A stretch of 64,000 nucleotides of DNA, taken from contig CAYYPH010000012.1 in assembly GCA_964473485.1 (NCBI GenBank), positions 46,995 through 110,994 of the forward strand, given 5' to 3'. This stretch comes from CAIVAT01 sp964473485. GTDB lineage: Bacteria > Bacteroidota > Bacteroidia > Bacteroidales > FEN-979. The translations under genes were made by a program, and so were the position numbers. A model generated the notes under the pieces. That model ran no database searches, was not told the DNA's origin, and worked only from the letters and a program-made list of their open reading frames with translations. Shown in pieces: positions 15,869 through 24,655 of this stretch (the stretch's first letter is position 1; every line of letters starts with the position of its first letter).

Positions 15869-18800
15869 TACGCATCAGATCATTTACAGGAAAGGGCCTC
15901 ATGCTTTTGTTGTTGTCGGCGCTAATTCACGGCCCTGCCGGTTTCACACAACAAACCATTTTACTCACCGAAAGCTTTGAATCGGGCGCCGGGACTACGC
16001 TTCCGTCCGGATGGGAAGCGGAACTGGTCGCGGGGACGCAAACCGGGGTCACCGTGGTGGCGGCCTCCTCCTCCCCCACGATCACCACGGCATACGATGG
16101 GGTGAAATTCGTGCAGTACGGCTCCGGCAGCATGGCCCTGGGTTCCACACGGCTGAAACGTACCATCCCCATGGTCACGACCAATAAGACGTTCCCGATG
16201 GTCGACTTTGCCTGGTACGAAGACCCTGGTTTCCCGGCAAACCCGGATTCGGTTACCGTTCAGTGGTCCACCGACGGCACCACATGGTTTTCGGCGGGAT
16301 CCTGTCAACGGTACAACGCAGTGGCCGGATGGAAACGAAAACATGTCCTGTTGCCCGCCGGCGCTGCCAACCAGCCTGCCCTGTACGTGGCGTTCCTCTT
16401 CACCTCAGCCAACGGTAACAACTGCGCGCTCGACCATGTGCACGTCACGGTTGGTCCGGCTTCCCTGGCATTTGCGACCATCGGAACGGGGTCAGCATCC
16501 TCCAATTACCCATATACGACCCGGTACATGGGAGGCCGGACGCAGATGCTCTTCACGGCTTCCGAATTAACGACAGCCGGAATCACAGCTGGAAACATCA
16601 CTTCGGTCGGATTCAATGTGATCTCCTTTTCATCGCAAGTCATGAATGGATTTTACGTCAAAATGGGCACCACCGCGCTGACGACACTTTCGGCCGGGTT
16701 CGTGAACGGGCTGGCAGCGTACTACTCCCTTCCCTATGCGGTTCCGGGAACCGGATGGCGCGACATCACCCTGACCAATCCTTTCACCTGGGACGGGATT
16801 TCCAATGTCATCGTCGAGATCTGCTATGCCAACACGGGTTATACTTCCCATTCTCCCGTCTACGCCACAACTGCTACCGGCAAAACCGCCGGTCATTATG
16901 CCGACAACCAGTCGGAATGCTCCACCACGGCCAACAATGCCCCGGCATATCGCCCCAACGTCCGCTTTGGCTTTCCGTCCATGTCGGGTGGGATGCTGAT
17001 GGGTTATATCCGGGATGCCGTCACACTGGCACCCGTTCCGGGTGCCGTAGTCTATTGCGGCAGCATGCGCGATACCTCCCGGGCCGACGGCTCCTATTTC
17101 TTTTACAACCTCCCTGTGGGGACCGTCAACGTGAGTGCAATGGCTGCAGGGTATACCAGTGCAGCGGCCTCGATCGTGATATCAACCGGCGCTGCAACAC
17201 AACTCGACCTCTCCCTGACCCCCGGCCCCACGGTCGGAGGGGTTGTCACGGATGCCTCTACAGGACTTCCGGTCATCGGGGCAAACATCAACCTAGCCGG
17301 ATCTATAATGACCATGTCGGTCGCCGGGGGGAGTTACCTGTTTCCGCAACTCTCGCTTTCAGGAGTACAAACGATCATGTTCGAGAAAACGGGGTACGAC
17401 GCTTTTGTTGGTATGGTAAACCTCGTGCCGGGAACCACGACCACCCTGAATGCTGCGCTCCTTCCGACGGCTTACCCGCCCGGTCCCGTTACCGCCGCGC
17501 TGAACGGCACCCCCGCAACCGCCGTAGACCTCTCCTGGAGCCTTCCGGTCGGAATGTATCAACTCATCTATGAAGATGGTCTGCAGGATACACTAACCGT
17601 ATGGGATTCCGCCGGCAACCTGAATGCCGTGAAATTCACCCCTCTCGGGTGGCCTGCAAAAGTGACCGGAGGGATGGTCAACCTTGGCCCCGCTGCCTGC
17701 TATCCCCCGAACGCCCTCCCGCTTTCACCGTTTACCATGCAGGTTTACCTGGCCGATGGCCCCGGTGGACTGCCCGGGACACTGGCAGCCAGCACTTCCG
17801 TCACGCCGTCAGAATTCAGTTGGGCCAGCTTCACCTTTTCAACTCCGGTTACCATCAACTCCGGTGATTTCTACATCGCAATGAAACAGGGAGGCCTTCC
17901 TCCCCATGCCGCCGGGACCGCGATCGATACAACGGCCAACCAACTGCGCAGTTTTTCGCGCGACGTTGCCGCCGGTGGAGCATGGACCCCTTTTCCGGGT
18001 AACTTCATGATCCGGGCCATCGTGCAGGGCGCGGGCGGACCGCTCCTGTCAGACCATCCCGCCTTCGGCCAGGAACCCGGTTCCGTTGTTCTCCACGAAG
18101 TTATCAACAATAAACCAATCCCTGAACCGGTTACAGGCTGGCAGGCATATCTGTCAAATGGAGTCGTTAGTCAGGCTTCAAGGCAACGGCAGGGAGACTC
18201 AAACCTCCATCCAACGGCAGAATCGGTCACGGGTCCCACCGGCGACCAGCCCATGGCTGCCTCCTACCAGGTTTGGCGGCTGCTCCAGGGACAGGAAAAC
18301 AGCCCGGCAACGTGGACTTCGGTTGTAACAACCGCCATGACCACGGCCACCGACAATGCCTGGCCCGCGTTACCCCACGGGCCCTACCGGTGGGCGGTCA
18401 AAGCCGTCTATTCACCGCCGGGAACACGGTTCTCAGCCCCTGTGTTCTCGAATGTCATGGGCAAGGACTGGACCTCCGCTGTCTCCGTTTGCGTGAGTTT
18501 AAGCTGTGCATCCAGTCCAAAGGCAGGAACCATCGTCAGGATGGCCAACGTAACCATTCCCGATACAAGCTATTCACTGGTAACCGACACCTCCGGGTGT
18601 GTTCACTTTTCAAACTTCTGGAAAGGAACCTACACCCTTCAGACGACGAGGTTTTCTTACCATACCTACACCTCCACAATCACCATCACCGGCGATACGA
18701 CCATCCAGGTTTCCCTGGTCCATGTCGCCATGCCCCCGACAAACCTTGCCGTCAACAACAAGACCCTTCGGGCCACCTGGGTGTTTCCAATCACCACCAG

Positions 18801-20268
18801 TTACCAGTTCCAGGAGAACTGGGCCAGCGGCAGTTTCGCAACCAACCAGTGGACGACATCCGGCGGAACAAACTGGCAGGTATCAGCCGGGACCGGGAAT
18901 CCGGCCCCCTCTTCCATGTTCAACTGGTCGCCCGCTGTTACCAATTACCACCAATACCTGACCAGCAAACCCATTGCCGGCATCAATGCCCCGGTCATGA
19001 AACTGAAATACGACATCTACCTCAGCAACTACCTGACAGCACACCCGAACACCATGGCGGTGGAACGCTGGGACGGCGTCGCCTGGTCCGTCCTGAAAAG
19101 CTATGACAATTCCTGGGGAAATATTCCATGGACCACCGAGACCCTCGACATCACTTCCCAAACCGCTAACCCGGCGTTCAGGATCAGGTTCCATGCAGCA
19201 GGAACGATCTCGCGGGACATCAACAACTGGAACATCGACAACATCATGGTTTACAGCAGTGATGGGGTCTACGGCAGCAATCCCTGCATCAGCGGGTACA
19301 ATTTTTACCTGAACGACTCACTGATCGGGTTCACGCCCGACACCACCTTTATGATCCCTCCCGAACTGGTGGTCTTTGGTCAGACCTATACGGCCTGTGT
19401 CAGGACTCTCTACGGGACAAACCTGAGTACACCGGTATACGAGACCTTTACTTCCGGCTTCCTTTACCCTCCTCGCAACCTCACCGGGGCGTACATCCCC
19501 GAAACCGTGAACCTTGCGTGGGAACCCCCGATACCCGCGCCAGGACCCGTACTGACCGGTTACAATGTTTACCGCAACTGGGTAAAACTCAACACCGTCC
19601 CGGTTGTCTCGCTGACCTTCCAGGACAGCTCTCCCCCCTTTGGATTAAACTCTTACAGGATATCTGCGGTCTATGGAACCTACGAATCGCTTACCGAAGG
19701 TCCGGTGGTCATCAACGTCGTGCCATTTATCCGCACACTGTCGGATGATACAATAGCGAATGGAATGGTCAAATGCTACAATGCTATCAACACCATCATC
19801 GTGGCCGGAAACGGTACGACATTTACTGTTGAAAATGGCGGAAGCGCGACCATGATCGCGGGACAGAACATCATCTATTACCCCGGTACCACGGTTCAGA
19901 ACGGCGGGTTTATGTGGGGATACATATCACCTGGTGGTCCCTGGTGCGCCATGCCATCCATGCCATTATCCGAAGTGGCCGGCGAAGAGAAAAGAGATTT
20001 GGAAATCGCCGCAGGCAAAGAAAATCTCTTGTTCAGGATCTACCCGAACCCCACGACCGGGAACTTCACGGTGGCCTGGTTGCCGGAGTCACCTCCCGGC
20101 GATTTTGTTGTTGAGATTTATGGCATGTTCGGGGAACGGATTTTAAAACAAACAGTGCAGGGTGAACGAAAACATGGGTTCACGATAGCAGAAAGGCCTG
20201 CCGGTGTTTACCTGATCCGGATGATTTCAGGAGGAAACGCTGAAACGGTGAAGATCATCAAATACTAA
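15865..20268 (+). CDS. Large T9SS-tailed multidomain secreted protein
   Basis: 1467 residues with a signal peptide ending AGFTQQ. The first domain (ESFESGAGTTLPSGWEAEL onward) is a choice-of-anchor/MAM-like jelly-roll. Next come carboxypeptidase-regulatory-like repeats (GYIRDAVTLAPVPGAVVYCG, GVVTDASTGLPVIGANINL), Fn3-like segments, a second jelly-roll at about 985-1130 (ENWASGSFATNQWTTSGG), more Fn3, a 70-residue pre-tail module (ATMIAGQNIIYYPGTTVQNG) and the T9SS tail (FRIYPNPTTGNFTVAW). It probably acts as an adhesin or stalk-like surface protein; no catalytic motif is seen. Its ATG overlaps the stop of the truncated RhuM gene. Confidence 0.88.
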   Translation: MIRIRSFTGKGLMLLLLSALIHGPAGFTQQTILLTESFESGAGTTLPSGWEAELVAGTQTGVTVVAASSSPTITTAYDGVKFVQYGSGSMALGSTRLKRTIPMVTTNKTFPMVDFAWYEDPGFPANPDSVTVQWSTDGTTWFSAGSCQRYNAVAGWKRKHVLLPAGAANQPALYVAFLFTSANGNNCALDHVHVTVGPASLAFATIGTGSASSNYPYTTRYMGGRTQMLFTASELTTAGITAGNITSVGFNVISFSSQVMNGFYVKMGTTALTTLSAGFVNGLAAYYSLPYAVPGTGWRDITLTNPFTWDGISNVIVEICYANTGYTSHSPVYATTATGKTAGHYADNQSECSTTANNAPAYRPNVRFGFPSMSGGMLMGYIRDAVTLAPVPGAVVYCGSMRDTSRADGSYFFYNLPVGTVNVSAMAAGYTSAAASIVISTGAATQLDLSLTPGPTVGGVVTDASTGLPVIGANINLAGSIMTMSVAGGSYLFPQLSLSGVQTIMFEKTGYDAFVGMVNLVPGTTTTLNAALLPTAYPPGPVTAALNGTPATAVDLSWSLPVGMYQLIYEDGLQDTLTVWDSAGNLNAVKFTPLGWPAKVTGGMVNLGPAACYPPNALPLSPFTMQVYLADGPGGLPGTLAASTSVTPSEFSWASFTFSTPVTINSGDFYIAMKQGGLPPHAAGTAIDTTANQLRSFSRDVAAGGAWTPFPGNFMIRAIVQGAGGPLLSDHPAFGQEPGSVVLHEVINNKPIPEPVTGWQAYLSNGVVSQASRQRQGDSNLHPTAESVTGPTGDQPMAASYQVWRLLQGQENSPATWTSVVTTAMTTATDNAWPALPHGPYRWAVKAVYSPPGTRFSAPVFSNVMGKDWTSAVSVCVSLSCASSPKAGTIVRMANVTIPDTSYSLVTDTSGCVHFSNFWKGTYTLQTTRFSYHTYTSTITITGDTTIQVSLVHVAMPPTNLAVNNKTLRATWVFPITTSYQFQENWASGSFATNQWTTSGGTNWQVSAGTGNPAPSSMFNWSPAVTNYHQYLTSKPIAGINAPVMKLKYDIYLSNYLTAHPNTMAVERWDGVAWSVLKSYDNSWGNIPWTTETLDITSQTANPAFRIRFHAAGTISRDINNWNIDNIMVYSSDGVYGSNPCISGYNFYLNDSLIGFTPDTTFMIPPELVVFGQTYTACVRTLYGTNLSTPVYETFTSGFLYPPRNLTGAYIPETVNLAWEPPIPAPGPVLTGYNVYRNWVKLNTVPVVSLTFQDSSPPFGLNSYRISAVYGTYESLTEGPVVINVVPFIRTLSDDTIANGMVKCYNAINTIIVAGNGTTFTVENGGSATMIAGQNIIYYPGTTVQNGGFMWGYISPGGPWCAMPSMPLSEVAGEEKRDLEIAAGKENLLFRIYPNPTTGNFTVAWLPESPPGDFVVEIYGMFGERILKQTVQGERKHGFTIAERPAGVYLIRMISGGNAETVKIIKY

Positions 20269-20277
20269 TATCGGTTG

Positions 20278-20616
20278 TCAGCCCCCTTCGCAATTGTAGC
20301 TCTGAATGGCATTGCAGGCCGTAACCCAGCTCCAGGTGGAACATTCGGTTTCGTTCCCTCCCGCCACCTGCTGCAGTTCCGCTTCGGATAACTCATTCTC
20401 TTCGTCAGGGCCGGTAACGGAAGGTAAAACCAGGTAAAAGGTATCCGGCGCCTCCTCCAGCACCCTGATCGTCAACCCTTCAGGCATGGTGATACCGGTC
20501 TCCTGTTCGACCACTTTCCGGGAATCTTCCACCAGTTGCCGGCGGAATTCGCTGTCCTTCATCGCTTTTTCAATGAGCCCTTGTTCCAGGGTTTTTCGCG
20601 TGGTTTCCATAAACAT
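20278..20616 (-). CDS. NHLP-family RiPP precursor peptide
   Basis: 112 residues with the layout of nitrile-hydratase-like leader peptides. The leader spans residues 1-87 (LIEKAMKDSEFRRQLVED, ITMPEGLTIRVLEEAPDTF, YLVLP) and ends in ELSEAELQQVAGG, a double-Gly cleavage site at 86-87. The remaining core of 25 residues (88-112) is rich in Cys, Trp, Ser and Thr: C92, W95, W97, C101, Y107, C109, ending EGG. Such leaders direct modification and export of peptide natural products. The start is ATG 20616 or 20610. It lies 57 bases downstream of an Fe-S reductase-like gene on the same strand. No LanM, radical SAM, YcaO or peptidase-ABC gene is present in the window. Confidence 0.9.
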   Translation of the reverse strand: MFMETTRKTLEQGLIEKAMKDSEFRRQLVEDSRKVVEQETGITMPEGLTIRVLEEAPDTFYLVLPSVTGPDEENELSEAELQQVAGGNETECSTWSWVTACNAIQSYNCEGG

Positions 20617-20673
20617 TCAAATTTTTACCGAAAGTACATAATTATGATGATAATCCTGTGATGACCACCGGTC

Positions 20674-21516
20674 TTATTCAGAGGCGCTGCCTTTAATCCC
20701 AACCGGGCAGACGGCAATGCAGACCGAGCAATAATGGTGATTGGCAAAATGGGGAAAACATTTCGCCGTATCAACCATAAAGCGGTGCCGGCCAAAGGGG
20801 TCGGTACCGGCGTCGGGCGAACGGCGCCTGGGGATGGCGCCCGCCGGGCAGCGCCTGCCACAGATATTGCAACGGTCGCATACCGTGGCTTGGCCGCCAT
20901 CAGCCGGTTGAGCGACGGCCAGGGGCAGGTCGGTGACCACGCAGGCCAGGCGGAACAATGATCCCATACCCCGGCGTACCAGCGATCCGTGGCGGCCCTG
21001 TTCGCCCAAGCCTGCCTTCACGGCAAGCCCAACATGCAGAACGTCGCTGTCGCCCAGTGGATGTCCAACGGCACAGGGATAACCGAGGTTCCTGATGTGG
21101 TTTGCCAGGCGGATCACGATGCTTCCCAGGGTGAGATAGACGCGCAGGCACTCGAGCGCCGATTCGGAGGAAGGAACGTCAGAAAAACTGTCGCGGTTCA
21201 TGTGCTGCAACACTACGACTGCATAGGATCCCTGGACGTCCCGGTCCCGGTATATATCCTCCGGGCCGACACGGGCAATGCCAACCGCATCAGCACCCAA
21301 TTGCCTTGCCGTGCGTTGAATGGCATCGGATGCCTGCCCGGGGCTCCCGAACCTGGTAACACTTGGATTGACAGCGCCTTCAAATTGCGGATACTGGTGA
21401 ACCCTGATGTGTTCCAGGATCTCTTCCGCCTCCCTGGTGCCGGTTTTCCGGCCACCGGCAGAGGCGTACCATTCGTTCCACGGAAAAGGAAAAGGAGATT
21501 TTTCTGAGCCCTGCAT
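20674..21516 (-). CDS. Reductive dehalogenase/QueG-like protein with two 4Fe-4S clusters
   Basis: 280 residues. The N-terminal two thirds resemble the corrinoid-binding nitroreductase-like fold of QueG and reductive dehalogenases (RQLGADAVGIARVGPEDIY, GLAVKAGLGEQGRHGSLV, ACVVTDLPLA). The C-terminus has two cluster motifs: C213-x2-C216-x2-C219-x3-C223-P and C253 ... C263-x2-C266-x3-C270-P. It is shorter than QueG (about 380) and lacks both its C-terminal HEAT-like part and a Tat signal, so a cytoplasmic enzyme is likely. It lies between a sialidase gene (30-base gap) and the RiPP precursor gene (57 bases). A role in modifying the peptide is an inference from position; a stand-alone dehalogenase-like or epoxide-reducing enzyme is the alternative. 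Confidence 0.85.
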   Translation of the reverse strand: MQGSEKSPFPFPWNEWYASAGGRKTGTREAEEILEHIRVHQYPQFEGAVNPSVTRFGSPGQASDAIQRTARQLGADAVGIARVGPEDIYRDRDVQGSYAVVVLQHMNRDSFSDVPSSESALECLRVYLTLGSIVIRLANHIRNLGYPCAVGHPLGDSDVLHVGLAVKAGLGEQGRHGSLVRRGMGSLFRLACVVTDLPLAVAQPADGGQATVCDRCNICGRRCPAGAIPRRRSPDAGTDPFGRHRFMVDTAKCFPHFANHHYCSVCIAVCPVGIKGSASE

Positions 21517-21546
21517 TTAACGTGGATGGGTTTTCATAAACAACAT

Positions 21547-22731
21547 TCAATCCCTGTGCCTGGTCAATCCCTCCACCGAAAGGAAGTAGATCCCCCCGTC
21601 GCTCCCCTTTTCAAACAGGCACCCGACGCTGTCGCCGCCGGTCTGACACAGGTCGCTGTAGGCTGCATCGCCCGGCGCCAGCAGGATTGAGCCGGGCCAG
21701 GTAAGACCGTTGTCGCGGCTTATTCGCAGCGTAAGGTCTCTCCTTTCGGAAGCAGATGAAGGGTTCGCAAACAACAGCCAATCTTCTCCTCCGCTACTGA
21801 ACGTCAGCACAGAGCCTTGGCACACCGGGTCGGGCAACCGGGGATCAAAATAGGCCGTATCCCACGAATGGCCCCCGTCGCTGCTGAATGCCGCGATCCT
21901 GCACCGGGGCGTCCCTCCCTGGTTCCTGGCGTTCAGGTAAACGCCCCCGGATGCTGTTTCGGCAGCGGTGGCTTCGTTTGACCCCGGGAAACTGAGATCG
22001 TCGGAGATCGTGAAGGTCTGACCGTGATCATCGCTGTAATACCCGAAACTCCGGCCGTCGGCATAACGGTCTTGCATGTTACCGCTGCTGTGGTTGGCAG
22101 CCACATAGATCCTGCCCCTGTAAGCGCCATACCGGAGCTGGATTGCGTGGCCGGGGGTGTTGGCAAAGGCGCGCCAGTCCTCCGCGAAGCCATACGCGGA
22201 ATTCACCGCCGGCTGGTTGGGCCGGTGCACCTGTGTGGTGATGTTGACCGGTTTGCCCCAGGTCAACCCCTGGTCGGCAGAGGTAATGTACCAGACCTCG
22301 CGGATCCCGTTGCCCTGCCTTACGGAATTTTCGGAGGCGGTGCCCGTGTTGTAGAACAGGAAGAGCCTGCCCTGCGGGAAGGCGGAGTCGATCATATCCA
22401 CCACCGGTGCGCAGTTTCCCGCCTGCAGGTCGCCGTTGTCGGCGATGACCGACAGCTGCGACCAGGTCCTGCCCCCGTCGCGGCTTCTTTTCATCACGAT
22501 GTCCACATCGCCGAAATCGGCGCAATTCATCTTCCGGCCTTCGGCAAAGGCCAGCAGGTCGCCGCCCGGGAGCGCGACAATGGCCGGGATCCGGTAACAG
22601 GCATAGGGCGGCTCGCCAATGGGAAACACCGGGACGGGATCATTCACAACGGTCGCCCGGCCGGTCTGGCCTTCCAGCGCGCAGGAGGCTGCAACCAGGA
22701 AAAACAAAACAAGTACGAACCGAAGAAACAT
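21547..22731 (-). CDS. Exo-alpha-sialidase (GH33)
   Basis: 394 residues from the ATG at 22731, which begins the signal peptide MFLRFVLVLFFLVAASC; upstream in-frame codons give no plausible start. It has the YRIPAI motif (catalytic Arg) and five Asp boxes: SRDGGRTW, SADQGLTW, SDDHGQTF, SSDGGHSW, SRDNGLTW. AFAEGR carries the Asp/Glu-rich strand of the family. It would cleave terminal sialic acid from glycoconjugates in the periplasm or at the surface. There is no T9SS tail, so secretion differs from most extracellular proteins here. It is the first gene of a likely three-gene minus-strand transcript. Confidence 0.9.
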   Translation of the reverse strand: MFLRFVLVLFFLVAASCALEGQTGRATVVNDPVPVFPIGEPPYACYRIPAIVALPGGDLLAFAEGRKMNCADFGDVDIVMKRSRDGGRTWSQLSVIADNGDLQAGNCAPVVDMIDSAFPQGRLFLFYNTGTASENSVRQGNGIREVWYITSADQGLTWGKPVNITTQVHRPNQPAVNSAYGFAEDWRAFANTPGHAIQLRYGAYRGRIYVAANHSSGNMQDRYADGRSFGYYSDDHGQTFTISDDLSFPGSNEATAAETASGGVYLNARNQGGTPRCRIAAFSSDGGHSWDTAYFDPRLPDPVCQGSVLTFSSGGEDWLLFANPSSASERRDLTLRISRDNGLTWPGSILLAPGDAAYSDLCQTGGDSVGCLFEKGSDGGIYFLSVEGLTRHRD

Positions 22732-22913
22732 GATGGTGAGTTTTCCGGTAAATATACCGAATCGGAACAAGTCCGCAAAATCATCGTCGCCGTTGCTTCC
22801 AGAATAACAGCATTTGCACTCTTGCACCAAGTGATGGTCAATCTCTTTGGTTTTTATCTATATTTACGCTGCAGTTCCATTCTGCCCTGGCTTGCGCGGT
22901 GATATCCATTGGT

Positions 22914-22991
22914 ATAATTTTGACATTTGAATGTTAACTTTTGACTTTGCATTTTGAATTTTGAATTTTGACATTTGAATTTTGAATTTTC
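22914..22991. repeat. AT-rich TTTTGA-type intergenic repeat, copy 2
   Basis: Degenerate units of TTTTGAA, TTTTGAC and TTTGCAT fill the gap before the aldehyde dehydrogenase gene. The sequence at 22965-22986 is identical to 276-297. The third copy lies on the other side of the aldehyde dehydrogenase gene in the opposite orientation. Confidence 0.8.
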
Positions 22992-23030
22992 ATCCCATAT
23001 TCCCAGTTTCAGGGATAAAAAACAAAAAAT

Positions 23031-24491
23031 ATGAAGCACCACTATATCGCCGGTAAATGGACGGGAAAATCCGTCCGGGAGCCCATCAGCATCATCAATC
23101 CCGCTACCGAAGAGGTTTTTGAGCAGGTCCTGAACGGCACCCGCGACGATGCCGATGCCGCTGTGGTGGCCGCCAACAGAGCGTTTCAGGTTTGGCGCCG
23201 CATGCCCGCCGGATCACGCGGCGAACTTCTGCACGAAGTTGCGGACCGGATGAAAGCACGGACGGATGAGATCGCCCGCATCCTGACACTGGAAGGCGGC
23301 AAACCGCTCAAAGAGAACATCGACGAAGTGGGGTGGTGCGTTGCCTGTTTCCGTTACTACGCGGAGATGGGGCGCAACAGCCGGGGACGGGTCATCCCCG
23401 GCATCGAGTCCACCCAGCTGTCGATGGTCCTGAAGGAGCCCTACGGAGTCGTGGTTTGCATCGTGCCTTACAACTATCCGCTGCTCCTGATGACGTGGAA
23501 AGTAGCTCCGGCTTTGGCTGCCGGCAACACGGTCATCATCAAGCCCAGCGAAGCGACACCCCTCGCCACCCTGGCCTTAAGCGAATGTTTCGAAGCGCTA
23601 CCACCGGGCACGGTGAACATCGTCACCGGCGATGGCGGGGTGACCGGTAATGCGCTGGTCACCCATCCCGGTACGCAGGTGGTGGCGTTTACGGGTAGTA
23701 CCGCAACGGGACGAACGATCGCCCTCCTGTGTGCCGAACGGTTCAAAAAAGTAACCCTGGAGATGGGCGGCAAAGATCCTTTCGTCGTTTGCGAAGACAG
23801 CGATGTGGAGGTGGCGGCAAAAGCGGTGGCCTGGGCGGCCTTCCTCAATGCAGGCCAGGTGTGCACATCCTCCGAGCGCATCTATGTGCAGCGCACCATT
23901 GCCGATCGCTTCCTCGAAACCCTGGTGAATTTTACGGGAACCCTCAGGATCGGACCCGGCATCGAACCATCGACCGACATCGGTCCGCTGGTGCGCGACC
24001 GTTACCGTCGCAAAGTGGAGGAACATGTGGAGGAGGCCGTGAAGATGGGTGCGGTCGTGCTGGCCGGAGGCAGGCGTCCCGCAGGATTTCAGAAGGGATA
24101 TTACTACGAACCAACGGTGATGATCAACGTTTCGCACGCCATGAAGGTGATGCGCGAAGAGACCTTCGGGCCGGTGGCGCCTGTGATGCTCTACGACGGG
24201 TTCGACGAGGCGGTCCGCCTGGCGCAGGATACACCTTACGGGCTCGGGGCCGTCCTCTTCACCCGCGACGCCGCGAAAGCCAAAACCTTCTTCGAGGAGG
24301 TCAAGGCGGGGACCATCTGGATCAACGACCCCCTCACCGACAACGACGCCGGACCCTTCGGTGGCATGAAGATGAGCGGCATGGGACGCGAGCTTGGCCC
24401 GGAGGGACTGGAGGAATTTCTGGAGACCAAACACGTGCACTGGGATTTAGTGCAGCAAGAAAAGCCCTGGTGGTATCCGTACCAACCGTGA
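23031..24491 (+). CDS. NAD(P)-dependent aldehyde dehydrogenase
   Basis: 486 residues, full length for the ALDH superfamily. The catalytic Glu is E244 in VTLEMGGKDP, the nucleophile Cys is C278 in NAGQVCTS, and the cofactor loop is FTGSTATGR. The conserved PYNYPLLLMTWKVAPALAAG, EETFGPVAPV and GPFGGMKMSGMGRELG segments are all present. The sequence is closest in feel to betaine-aldehyde/lactaldehyde-type enzymes, but the substrate cannot be settled by eye. It has no operon partner and is bracketed by oppositely oriented AT-rich repeats. Confidence 0.93.
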   Translation: MKHHYIAGKWTGKSVREPISIINPATEEVFEQVLNGTRDDADAAVVAANRAFQVWRRMPAGSRGELLHEVADRMKARTDEIARILTLEGGKPLKENIDEVGWCVACFRYYAEMGRNSRGRVIPGIESTQLSMVLKEPYGVVVCIVPYNYPLLLMTWKVAPALAAGNTVIIKPSEATPLATLALSECFEALPPGTVNIVTGDGGVTGNALVTHPGTQVVAFTGSTATGRTIALLCAERFKKVTLEMGGKDPFVVCEDSDVEVAAKAVAWAAFLNAGQVCTSSERIYVQRTIADRFLETLVNFTGTLRIGPGIEPSTDIGPLVRDRYRRKVEEHVEEAVKMGAVVLAGGRRPAGFQKGYYYEPTVMINVSHAMKVMREETFGPVAPVMLYDGFDEAVRLAQDTPYGLGAVLFTRDAAKAKTFFEEVKAGTIWINDPLTDNDAGPFGGMKMSGMGRELGPEGLEEFLETKHVHWDLVQQEKPWWYPYQP

Positions 24492-24556
24492 AATCAAAAT
24501 GCAAAGTCAAAAAGCAAAGTTAAAAAGCAAAGTTAAAAAGCAAAATGCAAAGTGAA
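24492..24556. repeat. AT-rich TTTTGA-type repeat, copy 3, opposite orientation
   Basis: On the plus strand this reads as AAAGCAAAGTT, CAAAATGCAAAGT units. Its reverse complement gives TTTTGAC, TTTGCAT and TTTTGCT units like copies 1 and 2. It starts directly after the aldehyde dehydrogenase stop. Confidence 0.7.
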
Positions 24557-24655
24557 GATTAGGCATACACGAGCCTTTGACTGAGATTTATACCATGATA
24601 ACATCAAATCGAAAGACTTGACGCAAATCAAACATTGATCCGGCAAAAACTGGAG

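Noticed and set aside
23598..24440. Minus-strand open frame of 280 codons within the aldehyde dehydrogenase gene
   Set aside because: Antisense to a complete, conserved gene; His/Gly-rich shadow composition.
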